A stretch of 64,000 nt of DNA from Thermosporothrix hazakensis (GCF_003253565.1 NZ_QKUF01000001.1:391867-455866); one strand, 5' to 3'. Counted from the stretch's first letter, positions 16,690 through 26,793 are shown. Program-made: numbers and translations. The notes: a model not told the origin generated them from the sequence alone.

Positions 16690-17868
16690 TTACACAAGCT
16701 TTTGAGTGCAGAGATCGAGTGCCATCTTTCGAGCCCAATCACAGACCTCAAGGGTAGTTGCCACATCGGGCTGTGCGATAGGATCATGCCGCTCCAACAC
16801 CTGCTCAATTACACGTGCGATCCCCGGAAAATCTATCCGGCCCTCCAGAAAGAGCGCGACAGCCTCTTCATCCGCGCCGACCAGGGCTGCGGGATAGGAA
16901 CCACCACGGCGCCCGGCCTCGACAGCGAGGCAGAAGCACGGGAAACGTTCAAGTGCCAGTTCCTCAAAATGAAGTTGGGCCACCTGCGGCCAACTCAGCT
17001 CGCGGATCAAGCCTTTGTCGGCGGTATTCGGTCGCAGCGGATACGAGAGCGCATGGAGAATGGGGAGATGCATCGTAGGTAAACTGGCCTGCATCTTGAT
17101 CGAGCCATCCTGAAACTCGACCATCGAATGAACAATGCTTTCGGGCTGAATCACCACCTCGATCTGTTCATATGGTATATCAAAGAGCCAGTGAGCTTCA
17201 ATTACTTCCAGAGCTTTATTCATCAGCGTTGCGCTATCAATGGTGATCTTCTGTCCCATCCGCCAGGTCGGGTGTGCAAGCGCCTGCTCGACCGTCACCG
17301 CCTGAATCTCCTCAAGTGAGGCCGTGCGGAATGGACCGCCAGAGGCAGTCAGAATCAATTTCCGAATGTCCTCGGTCCGTTCACCATGCAGACACTGCCA
17401 GAGCGCGCTATGCTCACTATCAACAGGGACAATGGAGACATTGTTCTGCCGCGCGGCCTCCATCACAATATGACCGGCCATCACCAGCGTTTCTTTATTC
17501 GCCAGCGCGATCGACTTGCCAGCATTAATAGCCGCCAGCGTCGGGCGCAGCCCCATCAGGCCAGAGGTTGCCGTGACCAGCACATCGGCCTCTGCCAGCG
17601 TTGCTACCGCCAGCAACCCCTGCTCACCCAGAACGACGCCTGGCAAGAGTTCACATGCCTGCCGTTCTACCTCGGGCGTATCGGCCAGGCAAGCAACCAG
17701 CGAAGGGCGAAACTCCTGTACCTGCTCGGCAAGCAACTGCACATTACTGCGGGCTGCCAGAGCGACGACCTCAAAGAGATCAGGGAAACTGCGCACAATA
17801 TCAAGCGTCTGCCGACCAATCGAACCTGTACTACCCAGTAAAGCAATACGTTTTGGAAATTGAACCAT
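16690..17868 (-). CDS. dxr: 1-Deoxy-D-xylulose 5-phosphate reductoisomerase
   Basis: The second MEP-pathway enzyme, making methylerythritol 4-phosphate with NADPH and a divalent metal. Visible motifs are the nucleotide-binding LLGSTGSIGRQTLDIV at the N terminus, ALANKETLVMAG, PVDSEHSALWQCL with metal-binding D and E, the flap region LTASGGPFR, HPTWRMGQKITIDSATLMNKALEVIEAHWLF and the C-terminal helical domain. The 392-residue length is normal. It lies 71 bp upstream of rseP. The start has only a weak AGG upstream. Confidence 0.97.
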   Translation of the reverse strand: MVQFPKRIALLGSTGSIGRQTLDIVRSFPDLFEVVALAARSNVQLLAEQVQEFRPSLVACLADTPEVERQACELLPGVVLGEQGLLAVATLAEADVLVTATSGLMGLRPTLAAINAGKSIALANKETLVMAGHIVMEAARQNNVSIVPVDSEHSALWQCLHGERTEDIRKLILTASGGPFRTASLEEIQAVTVEQALAHPTWRMGQKITIDSATLMNKALEVIEAHWLFDIPYEQIEVVIQPESIVHSMVEFQDGSIKMQASLPTMHLPILHALSYPLRPNTADKGLIRELSWPQVAQLHFEELALERFPCFCLAVEAGRRGGSYPAALVGADEEAVALFLEGRIDFPGIARVIEQVLERHDPIAQPDVATTLEVCDWARKMALDLCTQKLV

Positions 17869-18044
17869 AAAATCAACCTGCGATCTTTACACACAAATTT
17901 TCTTCCGGCTTGCCCTCAAAAGCGCAGCAACTGACGAGACTCTCTCACTCAGATTATAGTGTATAAATTGAACCCTCAGCAGCCACAAAGGACGGCTGCT
18001 CTTCACGAGCGCTCTCTTTCCGGCATCCTGTCACAGGTACAGCG

Positions 18045-18923
18045 CTAGAGTCTGACAACCGAAGCAAACAGGTATACCACGATCACCGCAAACAGCAAGC
18101 TGTCCGTCCGATCCAGGAGCCCCCCATGACCGGGCATAATCTGCCCACTATCTTTGACATGCGTTTGACGCTTGATCAAAGATTCGGCCAGATCACCCAC
18201 TGTTGCCGCCACGCCGATCAGCAGCCCGAGCAGGACCGCCAGATACCAGGGAAGCCCAAGGGGGCCAACGGTACACAGGAGCGCGGCCAGCACTGAGAAG
18301 ATCAGGCCACCGGCAACCCCTTCCCAGGTCTTTGCCGGACTGATCCGGGGAGCCATCTTATGTCTTCCAAAGAGGCGACCCGCAAAGAAAGCAGCAGAAT
18401 CAAAACCCCAGACGCCAAGTAACAGCGCCAGCGTCCACCAGATGCCAGAGGGAAGTGAGAGCTGAAGGCCATTCCCCAGATGCACCTGAGGGATCTCATT
18501 TCCTCGCAGCAAAATAAAATAGCTCGAAGGCCAACCAAGATAGAGAGCGATAGCCAGTGTCAGCGCCCAATCAACCATAGCCCCTTCTAACCGTTCACGG
18601 AAGAAGAGCCAGAGAAAAGAGAGCACCAGCACCCCACCCAGACCGAGTTCGAGAAGAAATAAACGGTGCGAGGGAAACATAGCCGCAAGAAGGAAGAGGA
18701 GGCCCAGGGCCAGACTCACCCAGATCAAGGGGCGATAGCCAGCATGATGAAGCATATTGTAGAGCTCAAAAGAGCCAACCAGAACCACGAGAGCGGACGC
18801 AGCAAAGACAGCCCACCCTCCAAACCAGCCGCAGAGCAACACAACAGGCATAAGAACAAATGCGGTCAGCAACCGCTGACCAAGAGCTGCCTTTTTTTTG
18901 TTGTTCTCCGGGGAAGTAGGCAT
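18045..18923 (-). CDS. cdsA: Phosphatidate cytidylyltransferase
   Basis: This polytopic membrane enzyme makes CDP-diacylglycerol from phosphatidate and CTP, feeding phospholipid synthesis. About eight hydrophobic helices are visible, and the C-terminal signature is complete: FAGRLFGRHKMAPRISPAKTWEG and VGDLAESLIKRQTHVKDSGQIMPGHGGLLDRTDSLLF. The start at 18923 (MPTSPENNKKKAALGQR) is chosen because homologues start there; an open extension to 19040 is Cys-rich and unlike the family. It sits between uppS and dxr. Confidence 0.95.
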   Translation of the reverse strand: MPTSPENNKKKAALGQRLLTAFVLMPVVLLCGWFGGWAVFAASALVVLVGSFELYNMLHHAGYRPLIWVSLALGLLFLLAAMFPSHRLFLLELGLGGVLVLSFLWLFFRERLEGAMVDWALTLAIALYLGWPSSYFILLRGNEIPQVHLGNGLQLSLPSGIWWTLALLLGVWGFDSAAFFAGRLFGRHKMAPRISPAKTWEGVAGGLIFSVLAALLCTVGPLGLPWYLAVLLGLLIGVAATVGDLAESLIKRQTHVKDSGQIMPGHGGLLDRTDSLLFAVIVVYLFASVVRL

Positions 18924-19078
18924 CTCAGCGCTACCCGAATCCTTATTTCTACTAGCCCTGCGCAAACAAAGGCCCTTTCCCTTAAACTGACAAAGACAGA
19001 TCCAAAAAGAGAACGCACATACGGAAGTAGGACGGCACATGGCACCGCCCTACAACAATTGTACTCTCTGTTCTCTAT

Positions 19079-19864
19079 CTACTGAGAGGCAGAAGGAACA
19101 CGCCCGAACTTGCGCTTACGCTGATAGTAGCTCTCGATCGCTTTCCGCAGATCCTCTTCGCTAAAATCCGGCCAGAGGGTGGGTGTTGAATAATACTCGC
19201 TATAGGCGCATTGCCAGAGCAAGAAGTTACTGACCCGCATCTCTCCGGCAGTACGGATTAATAGATCAGGGTCTGGCAGATTGCTTGTATAGAGATGAGA
19301 AGCAATCAGCTCTTCAGTGATGGCATCGGGCTGATAGCCTTTGGCGATAATCTGGCGCACAGCATCGACCAGTTCAGCCCGACCTCCATAGTTAAAGCAC
19401 ACATTCAGGCAGATACGCGTATTGTCTTTGGTAAGTTCCTCAGAATCGCGTACCGCTTTTTGTAACTCAGGAGAAAGATCATACAGACGACCAAGATGGC
19501 GCAAGCGCACACCTTCGCGATGCAACTTCTCAACATCAGAGCGAATCGTCTCCCAGAGGAGGCGCATCAAACCATCCACCTCAGCGCGGGGACGCTCCCA
19601 GTTCTCCGTTGAGAAGGCATAGACACTGAGCATCTCAACATTCAGATCAGCCGCGCATGCGAGCACACGGCGTAGAGCACTCACGCCCGCCTTATGTCCG
19701 GCCAGACGTGGTAGATGCCGCTGAGTTGCCCACCGACCATTACCATCCATAATAATCGCGATATGGCGGCAAGGATGAGCGTGCTCAGGGGCGACAGACT
19801 GTGGCTGCGTCGAAACCTTCTCTTTCCTCTTATTTGAGGACAAGAGATTGTACATCCTGGTCAA
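19079..19864 (-). CDS. uppS: Isoprenyl (undecaprenyl diphosphate) transferase
   Basis: A cis-prenyltransferase that adds isopentenyl units to form the undecaprenyl carrier of cell-wall synthesis. All family motifs are visible: HIAIIMDGNGRWA, HKAGVSALRRVL, SVYAFSTENWERP, CFNYGGRAELVDA and DLLIRTAGEMRVSNFLLWQ with YSEYYSTPTLWPDF. A TTG start at 19864 is chosen because GGAGG, at the end of frr, lies exactly 7 nt upstream; the frr stop is two bases before. This suggests translational coupling to frr. It uses the isoprenoid made by dxs, dxr and ispG in this window. Confidence 0.96.
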   Translation of the reverse strand: MTRMYNLLSSNKRKEKVSTQPQSVAPEHAHPCRHIAIIMDGNGRWATQRHLPRLAGHKAGVSALRRVLACAADLNVEMLSVYAFSTENWERPRAEVDGLMRLLWETIRSDVEKLHREGVRLRHLGRLYDLSPELQKAVRDSEELTKDNTRICLNVCFNYGGRAELVDAVRQIIAKGYQPDAITEELIASHLYTSNLPDPDLLIRTAGEMRVSNFLLWQCAYSEYYSTPTLWPDFSEEDLRKAIESYYQRKRKFGRVPSASQ

Positions 19865-19866
19865 AG

Positions 19867-20424
19867 TTAGACCTCCAATATCTCCTGTTCCTTCGTCTTC
19901 CCGACCTTATCCATCTCAGCGATGTAGCGGTCGGTGAGCTTCTGTAGCTTGTCCGTGCTACGTTTCAGCTCGTCCTCGGAAACTTCCTTTTTCTTCTCTC
20001 GATCACGAAGCTTTTCCTGGACATCCCGCCGAACATTGCGAATCGCCACTTTATGCTCATCGAGCTTCTTATGCAGCGTCTTGACCATCTCTTTGCGGCG
20101 TTCCTCACTCATAGGAGGAATGTTCAGGCGAATCACCTGACCATCATTCGTCGGGTTAATCCCCAGGTCCGACTTCTGAATAGCCTTTTCAATATCAGGG
20201 ATCATCTTCTTATCCCAGGGCTGAATCACCAGCAGGCGCGCCTCAGGGACAGTGATAGTTGCGACCTGATTGACAGGCGTCGGGGTGCCATAGTAATCAA
20301 CGGTAATGCGTTCAACGAGGGCTGAACTTGCACGGCCAGTGCGGATTGAACCAAGATCATGCTTGAGAGCCTCAATGGCTTTCTTCATGCGTCTTTCCGC
20401 ATCCTCAAATAAGTCAGCAGTCAT
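19867..20424 (-). CDS. frr: Ribosome recycling factor
   Basis: RRF, 185 residues, splits post-termination ribosomes together with EF-G. The three-helix bundle and the small domain are recognised from HDLGSIRTGRASSALVERITVDYYGTPTPV, IQPWDKKMIPDIEKAIQKSDLGINP, DGQVIRLNIPPMSEERRKEMVK, and VAIRNVRRDVQEKLRD. Located between pyrH and uppS, its end carries the Shine-Dalgarno of uppS. Confidence 0.97.
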   Translation of the reverse strand: MTADLFEDAERRMKKAIEALKHDLGSIRTGRASSALVERITVDYYGTPTPVNQVATITVPEARLLVIQPWDKKMIPDIEKAIQKSDLGINPTNDGQVIRLNIPPMSEERRKEMVKTLHKKLDEHKVAIRNVRRDVQEKLRDREKKKEVSEDELKRSTDKLQKLTDRYIAEMDKVGKTKEQEILEV

Positions 20425-20498
20425 AAAGTATTACCCCTTTTTCAATGGATGCTGTTTTTCACCCCGGAGTAGACAAGCGCCACAGGAGCATGACCCGT

Positions 20499-21233
20499 CT
20501 ACACGGGTTCCTCTACATCACTAGTGACGAGTGTACCACACTTTTCGCCACGAATAATGGCTTCAAGCGCACCGGGCTGGTGCAAATTGAAGACAATAAT
20601 CGGAAGACGATTATCTTTACAGAGAGAAAGCGCGGTACTATCCATGACCTTCAACCCCATAGTGAGCGCCTGCATATAGGAAAGCTCATCGAACTTACGA
20701 GCGCTCCTATTGCGCATGGGATCATCATCATAGACGCCATCTACTTTGGTAGCTTTCAGCAATACCTGCGCATTGAGTTCCACAGCTCGCAGGGCAGCGG
20801 CAGTATCCGTCGTAAAGAAAGGATTTCCACTTCCTGCCGCCAGGATCACCACTCGGCCCCGTTCGAGATGCCGCACCGCCCGACGGCGAATAAACGGCTC
20901 AGCAACGGGAGGCATTTCGATAGCGGTCTGAACTCTGGTGACCATGTCAAGCTTCTCCATCGCGTCCTGCATCACCAGCGAGTTCATCACCGTCGCCAGC
21001 ATCCCGACATAGTCGGCGGTGGCTCGATCAATTCCGGTAGCAGCAGCGTCAGCGCCACGCCACATGTTACCGCCACCGACAACTATCGCTATTTCTACTC
21101 CCAGGCTGTGAATGCGCTTGACTTCACTCGCGATGCGGCGAACGGTTTCGGCATCAATACCGAAACCCTTCGGGCCAAGCGCCTCACCGCTCAACTTCAG
21201 GAGTATACGCTGATACTTGAGATCGGATGCCAT
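20499..21233 (-). CDS. pyrH: UMP kinase
   Basis: Hexameric uridylate kinase of the amino-acid-kinase fold, making UDP from UMP. The 244-residue protein has [85 protein letters not shown], and the tail [21 protein letters not shown]. Start 21233 has GCGAGGA upstream; tsf ends 14 bp before. The order tsf-pyrH-frr is classical. Confidence 0.97.
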   Translation of the reverse strand: MASDLKYQRILLKLSGEALGPKGFGIDAETVRRIASEVKRIHSLGVEIAIVVGGGNMWRGADAAATGIDRATADYVGMLATVMNSLVMQDAMEKLDMVTRVQTAIEMPPVAEPFIRRRAVRHLERGRVVILAAGSGNPFFTTDTAAALRAVELNAQVLLKATKVDGVYDDDPMRNRSARKFDELSYMQALTMGLKVMDSTALSLCKDNRLPIIVFNLHQPGALEAIIRGEKCGTLVTSDVEEPV

Positions 21234-21247
21234 AAAGAGTCCTCGCC

Positions 21248-21844
21248 TTACTCGCCCAGTTTGAAGCGGCTGAAGCGGCGCACCACGATATTTTCGCCAG
21301 TGTCAGCGATAGCCTTGCGCACCAGATCGCCAATGGTCACGGCCTCATCCTTGACCCAGGGCTGAAGCATCAGTACCTCGGTCGCGAGCGCCTTATTCAG
21401 CTTACCGGTGACAACAGTCTCGCGCTTTGCCTCGGGGACGCGCTCCATCGAGGGATCTTGCAGGATCTCCTGCTTCTTCGCCTCGATCACCTCCGCGGGG
21501 ACATCATCCACTGTGATATATTTGGGCGCTACACCTGCGATTTGCAGAGTCAGCTCATTTGCCAGATTGCGGAAGGTCTCGCTGCGTGCAACGAAGTCGG
21601 TGCTACAATTGAGTTCCAGCAGAACGCCGACGCTATTGTTGTGATGGACATATGCGAAAACGCCACCCTCGCTGGTCTCGCGGCCAGCTCCGGTCACTTT
21701 CTCTGCCTTGCGGCTGCTGCGGGCCTCAAGATACTTGACAGCCTCTTCCCAGCTCTTCGACTCGGTCAAAGCGGTCTTACAATCGGCAAAGGTTGCACCG
21801 GTCTCTTCACGCAACTTCTTCACATCCGCTACCGTGTAGTTCAT
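21248..21844 (-). CDS. tsf: Translation elongation factor Ts
   Basis: The nucleotide exchange factor of EF-Tu. The N-terminal UBA-like part ([25 protein letters not shown]) and the core [17 protein letters not shown] are typical. At 198 residues it is the short form, as in Thermus, lacking much of the second half of the dimerisation/coiled-coil region seen in E. coli. Start 21844 has GAGGAG 8 nt upstream; the GTG at 21853 is less well placed. Confidence 0.96.
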   Translation of the reverse strand: MNYTVADVKKLREETGATFADCKTALTESKSWEEAVKYLEARSSRKAEKVTGAGRETSEGGVFAYVHHNNSVGVLLELNCSTDFVARSETFRNLANELTLQIAGVAPKYITVDDVPAEVIEAKKQEILQDPSMERVPEAKRETVVTGKLNKALATEVLMLQPWVKDEAVTIGDLVRKAIADTGENIVVRRFSRFKLGE

Positions 21845-22077
21845 TGTTTTCACTCCTCGAAATCTTGATGTATCATACTCAGGCTGCGCTTCAGTCGCAA
21901 TGCCTGCTGTTCATTGTTTTTGGGCTCTGAGTGCTTGACAAAATCGGATTCGGCTTTTGACGCCCAAAGCGACCCTTTTTTGTGGGGTAGACAGGCATCC
22001 GTCTCACCTGAAATGGCTAGTCTTTTCCAGGCCGCATGGAGCCGATCTGCAAGCAGAAAGAAATCTTTTTATACAGG

Positions 22078-22117
22078 AAAAAACGGGCGGCAGGAGGCAT
22101 CAGCCCCTGACCCCCCG
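22078..22117 (-). terminator. Possible attenuating hairpin between rpsB and tsf
   Basis: On the minus strand a G-rich arm (22117-22111) can pair with CCGCCCG (22090-22084) with one mismatch, followed by six T. It lies in the 300-bp gap after rpsB and may lower readthrough into tsf. Confidence 0.45.
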
Positions 22118-22141
22118 CTTGACGGTTTCTGTGAAAAAATG

Positions 22142-22996
22142 CTATTCCTTCGTCACCAACTCAGGCTGTGTGGAATCGCTCTTCTTCTCTTCGCTGGCTT
22201 CAGCCGTGGCGGCAGGCGCTTCTTCAGCCTTCACCTCGGGCTTCTCCTCGCTGGCGGCTGGTGCCTCAGCGATCTCCGCGCCCTCGGTCTCGTCCTTCAT
22301 CATCGCTTCACGCTGGCGACGGCCCTCAACGGCGGCATCCGCAATCTTCGAGCAGAGCAGGCGCACGGCGCGAATCGCGTCATCGTTTGCCGGGATTGGA
22401 TAATCCATCTCGTCGGGATCACAGTTGGTGTCAGCAAGCGCAATGATGGGGATCTCAAGGCGGCGTGCTTCCAGCACAGCGGTGCGCTCTTTACGCGTAT
22501 CAATAATAAAGAGGGCGCTGGGGAGCGACTTCATATCTTTAATGCCGCCAAGCACACGCTCAAGGCGCTCGATATCTTCCTGCAACTTCAGGGCTTCCTT
22601 CTTGGGCAGGCGCTCAAACTCGCCGTTATCGCGGCGGCGCTCAAGGTCGCGCAGATAGCGGATACGAGCCTGAATGGTCTGGAAGTTGGTCAGCATACCG
22701 CCGAGCCAGCGATGATTAACGTAGTACATGCCACAGCGCTTGGCCTCTTCCGCAACAGCTTCCTGTGCCTGCTTCTTGGTGCCGACGAACAGGATAGTGC
22801 CACCATCAGCAACAAGCTGCTCAACGAACTTGTACGCCTCGTTCAGGCGGCCGACGGTCTGCTGCAAGTCAATGATATGGATCCCGTTGCGGTCCATGAA
22901 AATGAACTGCTGCATCTTCGGGTTCCAACGGCGGGTCTGGTGACCAAAATGGACACCGGCCTCAAGGAGCTGTTTCATCGAAATGATGTTAGCCAA
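22142..22996 (-). CDS. rpsB: 30S ribosomal protein S2
   Basis: S2, 284 residues, of the small ribosomal subunit. Motifs: [120 protein letters not shown]. The C-terminal tail of about 60 residues is Ala/Glu/Lys-rich and longer than in E. coli. TTG at 22996 (L-A-N-I-I-S) is the start: GGGAGGT stands 6 nt upstream. A long upstream leader (promoter at 23208) could allow autoregulation by S2. Confidence 0.97.
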   Translation of the reverse strand: MANIISMKQLLEAGVHFGHQTRRWNPKMQQFIFMDRNGIHIIDLQQTVGRLNEAYKFVEQLVADGGTILFVGTKKQAQEAVAEEAKRCGMYYVNHRWLGGMLTNFQTIQARIRYLRDLERRRDNGEFERLPKKEALKLQEDIERLERVLGGIKDMKSLPSALFIIDTRKERTAVLEARRLEIPIIALADTNCDPDEMDYPIPANDDAIRAVRLLCSKIADAAVEGRRQREAMMKDETEGAEIAEAPAASEEKPEVKAEEAPAATAEASEEKKSDSTQPELVTKE

Positions 22997-23179
22997 AAAC
23001 GGACCTCCCTTGTTCCTCCGCTCTCCAGATGTCAAATATCAAGGCCCCAGGTATGCCTGCTTCCACATAGCGCGGTATAAACGGACCCCAGGGGGTGACG
23101 GCTTGGAGAGCGTGTGTACTTGATTATGTTTTTGTACTGATAAACTGAAGCGGAAAAAAAGTTTTCCCGCCGATTGTGA

Positions 23180-23208
23180 AGTATAGCACAGAGGGTTTGC
23201 ATACGCAA
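23180..23208 (-). promoter_or_regulatory. Promoter of the rpsB operon
   Basis: On the minus strand TTGCGT (23208-23203), a 17-nt spacer and TATACT (23185-23180). The predicted leader before the rpsB start is about 175 nt. Confidence 0.75.
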
Positions 23209-23235
23209 GAAAAAAACTACTACCAGACGTCAAAG

Positions 23236-23650
23236 AAGACAGTAGAAAAGGGGACTAGCCTCATTGGTTCTATGTACTCCCCAAAAAGGACAAAGTAAGG
23301 TATACTGAAAGTTGAACGGAAAAAGGTGTAGTGGGTGGAGGAAGATCGTGCGGGGGAGGACACGTATTTCCCGGATACGCTTGGTAGCTTATGAGTTTAC
23401 CGTCAATACTTCATGGCATTGTATCCGGCGAGCTCCAAGTCCGATCCCGACTCCTGCTCCTTTTCTGATACCGTTCAGGCGGAGGCTTTCGTTGCAAAAG
23501 CTTCACCTGATCCCGGTACAGGCGTCACAATCGTACTTTTCTAAAACACCGTTTGTTTCTTGAAGAGGTGCGTATAGTGTACTGTGTATTACGCATTTCT
23601 CACATCCACAAATTCAGGGGTAGTCGAAGTAGAAAGGGTTTGAACTCACT
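23236..23650. other. Gene-free upstream region of the LuxR-type regulator
   Basis: No gene is supported. A TATACT box is present at 23301-23306 but no good -35 partner. AAAGGG stands upstream of the ATG at 23651. Confidence 0.4.
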
Positions 23651-24391
23651 ATGGTAAACATTATCATTGCAGATGACCACTCGTTAATGCGTCGCGCCGT
23701 GCGCGAAGTTCTTGAGAAAGAAGGAGGTTTTAGCGTCGTCGCGGAGGCTTCTACCGGCCAGGAAGCAGCAGAAAAGGCAGAGGAACTCAAGCCCGATGTT
23801 GTCCTGATGGATATGGATATGCCCGATTGTGACGGCTTTGAGGCGACCAGCCTGGTTCTGGATAAATCGCCACATTCGCGTGTGGTGATCTTTACCGCCG
23901 TCCATGAGGATCAATACGTTTTCCGCGCCTTGCAGAAAGGCGCAATGGGCTACATTACCAAAGATATCGACTCCGAGGGACTGCTTCACGCCATTCAGTG
24001 CGCGGCCCGCAATGAGCTCTGTATTCCCGGTCCTCTGGCTTCACAGGTACTGGCACAGCTACGCCGCATGCATGAGCCCTTTTATCCCTCGCGCCTCGCT
24101 GCCAGTGCAACCGCCTATCGCACTCGCCGCTCCGCACGTACCAGCGTGGATAACGAGAATGATGCCACCTCGCTGACAAGCGCGCCAACACCATCTGCAC
24201 GCCCATTGACCGGCAGAGAACAGGAGATTCTTGACCTGATGCGTAAAGGACGGAAAAACCGTGAGATTGCCGGAGAACTCTGCATCGCAGAATCAACGGT
24301 ACATAAACACGTGCAAAATATTTTCGAGAAGTTGCATGCTCGCAACCGAACCGAAGCCATCTACTTTACCAGTCAGGGTCTTCAACTGTAA
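23651..24391 (+). CDS. NarL/FixJ-family response regulator
   Basis: A 246-residue transcription regulator. The receiver (1-120) has D8/D9, the phospho-acceptor Asp in VVLMDMDMP, T in VIFTAV and the lysine in YITKDID. A linker of about 45 residues rich in Ser, Ala, Arg and Thr follows. The LuxR-type helix-turn-helix (about 183-246) shows PLTGREQEILDLMRKGRKNREIAGEL and STVHKHVQNIFEKLHARNRTEA. No kinase gene is adjacent. It is convergent with dxs; a large hairpin separates them. Confidence 0.93.
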   Translation: MVNIIIADDHSLMRRAVREVLEKEGGFSVVAEASTGQEAAEKAEELKPDVVLMDMDMPDCDGFEATSLVLDKSPHSRVVIFTAVHEDQYVFRALQKGAMGYITKDIDSEGLLHAIQCAARNELCIPGPLASQVLAQLRRMHEPFYPSRLAASATAYRTRRSARTSVDNENDATSLTSAPTPSARPLTGREQEILDLMRKGRKNREIAGELCIAESTVHKHVQNIFEKLHARNRTEAIYFTSQGLQL

Positions 24392-24405
24392 CGCCTCTCC
24401 GGGCA

Positions 24406-24451
24406 CACAGGAAGCCATGCCGAACCTGAGTCGGGCTATGGCTTCCCTGTG
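24406..24451. terminator. Long hairpin between convergent genes
   Basis: CACAGG-AAGCCAT (24406-24418) pairs with ATGGCTT-C-CCTGTG (24438-24451), 13 pairs with one bulged C. No T-run follows. It lies between the ends of the regulator and dxs. Confidence 0.6.
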
Positions 24452-24465
24452 ATCTCCTGACATCT

Positions 24466-26409
24466 TCAGTCGGTGGAGACCGGATCACAAGGCTGCACTT
24501 TTAGCAGCTCGCGGATGACTTCTTTCAGGTGGGCAGAAGAGAGGCCATACAGTTCTTTCAGGATTGTTGGTGCACCGTGCTCAACATAGGTATCGGGCAG
24601 CGCAATACAGCGCGTCTCTACTTCGTGCAGCATGCCCTGCTGCTCCAACAATTCAAGGACGGCGCTGCCAAAGCCACCCGCCAGCACGTGATCTTCGATC
24701 GTGACCAGATGCCGCGTGCCACGCGCAAGGCGGAGAATCATATCCTGATCCAGCGGTTTCGCCCAGCGCGCATTAACAACCGCGACCTGTATGCCCTCTT
24801 CAGCCAGCTCCCGGGCGGCAATCTCGGCCTGTTGCACCATTGAGCCATAGGCAAGGATCGCACAGGAGCGCTGTTCTGCCTCATCCAGCGTGGCCGGGCT
24901 CAACAGCTCAGCTTTGCCCACTTCCAGCATCTTGAGATCGTCGGTCAGGGGCACACCAAGCGCCTTCCCGCGGGGATAACGCAAACAGACCGGCCCATCC
25001 ATCTGGATCGCTGTATAGAGCATATGGCGCAGCTCCTCTTCATCCTTTGGAGCCATGACCTTCATATTCGGCAGCATGCGCATAAAGCCGATATCGAAGA
25101 CGCCATGCTGTGTCTGTCCATCCTCACCGACAATGCCCGCACGGTCCATCGCGAAAACAACATGCAGGTTCTGGACACAGATATCATGCATGACCTGATC
25201 GAAGGCACGCTGCATAAAGGTCGAGTAAATGGCTACCACCGGTGTGAGCCCCTCACAGGCCATACCACCGGCAAAGGTCACAGCGTGTTGCTCGGCAATA
25301 CCAACGTCAAAGTAGCGCTGCGGATAGTATTCGCGCATCTTCTTCAAGCCGGTTCCCTCTGCCATTGCGGCCGTAATCCCCACAACATTCTGCTGTTGAC
25401 CTGCAATCGCGACCAGAGTATTGGCAAAGACCTCAGTATAGGTGGGCGGATCGTTCGGATTCTTTTTAATCTCGCCAGTCTTGTAATCGTAGGCGCCGGG
25501 ACCATGCCATTTCGTCGAATCGTTCTCGGCGATGTGCCAGCCCTTTCCCTTACGCGTCACCACCTGAACCATAACCGGCCCCTCAATATGTTTCACGTTC
25601 TCAAATACATCGATCATTAAAGGAATATCATGCCCATCGAATGGGCCAAAGAACTTGATCCCGAGCTCTTCAAAAACCGCGCCACTCTTACTTGGCAACA
25701 CAATTTGTTTCAGGCTGTTCTCAGCCCTGCCAGCGGCCTCACGCGCCTTATCACCGATAACCGGCAGCAGCTCAATAGACTCTTTCGCGACATTGCGCAA
25801 GCGTTGATAGCTTGGAGAAGTGCGCAGGCGGCGCAACTGCCCGAGGTAGTGATGAAGTGCGCCAACATTGTCGGAAATAGATTTGTCGTTATCGTTGAGG
25901 ACAATCAGGAGATTCTTTTTCAAGCTACCAGCATTATTCAGTGCTTCCAGGGCCATGCCGCCGGTCAGTGCTCCATCGCCGATAATCGCCACAACCTTGA
26001 AATCTTTGCCCTGCAAGTCACGAGCGGCAGCAATCCCGAGCGCCGCGGAAATGGAGGTACTCGCATGGCTGGCGCCAAATACATCGTAGGGGCTCTCATC
26101 GCGGCGCAGATAGCCGGAAAGCCCGCCAAACTGCCGAATAGTGTGGAAACGATCACGCCGCCCGGTCAGCAACTTATGCACATACGCCTGATGCCCGATA
26201 TCCCAGACAAGCTGGTCCTCAGGTGTATTGAACACATAGTGCAGAGCCATAGTGAGTTCAACGACGCCCAGATTCGGAGCCAGATGTCCACCCCTCACAG
26301 AAACCTTTTCAATAATTTCCTGACGAATCTCTTTCGCCAATTGCTCCATCTGTGGAACACTGAGTTCACGTAATTGTGCGGGACTATCAATCCTATCAAG
26401 TATTCTCAA
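24466..26409 (-). CDS. dxs: 1-Deoxy-D-xylulose-5-phosphate synthase
   Basis: The first enzyme of the MEP pathway, a thiamine-diphosphate transketolase-like protein of 647 residues joining pyruvate and glyceraldehyde 3-phosphate. Visible are VWDIGHQAYVHKLLTGR, GASHASTSISAALG, the ThDP motif GDGALTGGMALEALNNAG, the catalytic FDVGIAEQHAVTFAGG, and MDRAGIVGEDGQTQHGVFDI. A TTG start at 26409 has GGAGG 7 nt upstream. It has its own promoter (26592-26564) and about 150 nt of leader. It is unlinked to dxr and ispG. Confidence 0.97.
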   Translation of the reverse strand: MRILDRIDSPAQLRELSVPQMEQLAKEIRQEIIEKVSVRGGHLAPNLGVVELTMALHYVFNTPEDQLVWDIGHQAYVHKLLTGRRDRFHTIRQFGGLSGYLRRDESPYDVFGASHASTSISAALGIAAARDLQGKDFKVVAIIGDGALTGGMALEALNNAGSLKKNLLIVLNDNDKSISDNVGALHHYLGQLRRLRTSPSYQRLRNVAKESIELLPVIGDKAREAAGRAENSLKQIVLPSKSGAVFEELGIKFFGPFDGHDIPLMIDVFENVKHIEGPVMVQVVTRKGKGWHIAENDSTKWHGPGAYDYKTGEIKKNPNDPPTYTEVFANTLVAIAGQQQNVVGITAAMAEGTGLKKMREYYPQRYFDVGIAEQHAVTFAGGMACEGLTPVVAIYSTFMQRAFDQVMHDICVQNLHVVFAMDRAGIVGEDGQTQHGVFDIGFMRMLPNMKVMAPKDEEELRHMLYTAIQMDGPVCLRYPRGKALGVPLTDDLKMLEVGKAELLSPATLDEAEQRSCAILAYGSMVQQAEIAARELAEEGIQVAVVNARWAKPLDQDMILRLARGTRHLVTIEDHVLAGGFGSAVLELLEQQGMLHEVETRCIALPDTYVEHGAPTILKELYGLSSAHLKEVIRELLKVQPCDPVSTD

Positions 26410-26563
26410 AAGATTGCCTCCAGATAGTATCTTTCGTGTCGCAGCACGAGGGAGACAAAGGGACGGGCATCACCAGGGGTTGTCTTCCTCATGGTTCTTT
26501 CATTCGTACAAATAAGGACACTTTCACGGGAAAAAGATGTTATTTCTATTACAACTTTCTCGT

Positions 26564-26592
26564 ATTATAAAAGTGATCGATCCAACAAGCAA
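26564..26592 (-). promoter_or_regulatory. Promoter of dxs
   Basis: On the minus strand TTGCTT (26592-26587), a 17-nt spacer and a perfect TATAAT (26569-26564). Confidence 0.8.
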
Positions 26593-26681
26593 ACACCCCG
26601 GCCCAAAAAATTGATACACTTAGGGTCTTGACAAGCGTCGAAAAAGCCTGAGAGGCTCGGGGAAAGAACCGACTGTAGACC

Positions 26682-26710
26682 TTGACAGGCGGTAGGTTTC
26701 TTTTTATTAT
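26682..26710 (+). promoter_or_regulatory. Strong consensus promoter
   Basis: Perfect TTGACA at 26682-26687, a 17-nt spacer and TATTAT at 26705-26710. A start near 26717 is predicted, exactly where a 10-bp palindrome begins. Confidence 0.85.
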
Positions 26711-26718
26711 GGCACGGG

Positions 26719-26745
26719 ATATCTATTGAAACGCACAATAGATAT
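26719..26745. promoter_or_regulatory. Palindrome at the predicted transcription start
   Basis: ATATCTATTG (26719-26728) and CAATAGATAT (26736-26745) form a perfect 10-bp inverted repeat with a 7-nt centre. It may be a repressor operator or a 5' stabilising stem-loop. Confidence 0.7.
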
Positions 26746-26793
26746 TTCATAATAGCTTATCACGAGGCATCCCAGAACGTTTCAGGCGACGGA

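Noticed and set aside
22240..22330. Deletion or error in the rpsB tail (Ala/Glu/Lys-rich, low complexity)
   Set aside because: Extended acidic tails occur in S2 proteins of several phyla; the frame is intact and ends cleanly.
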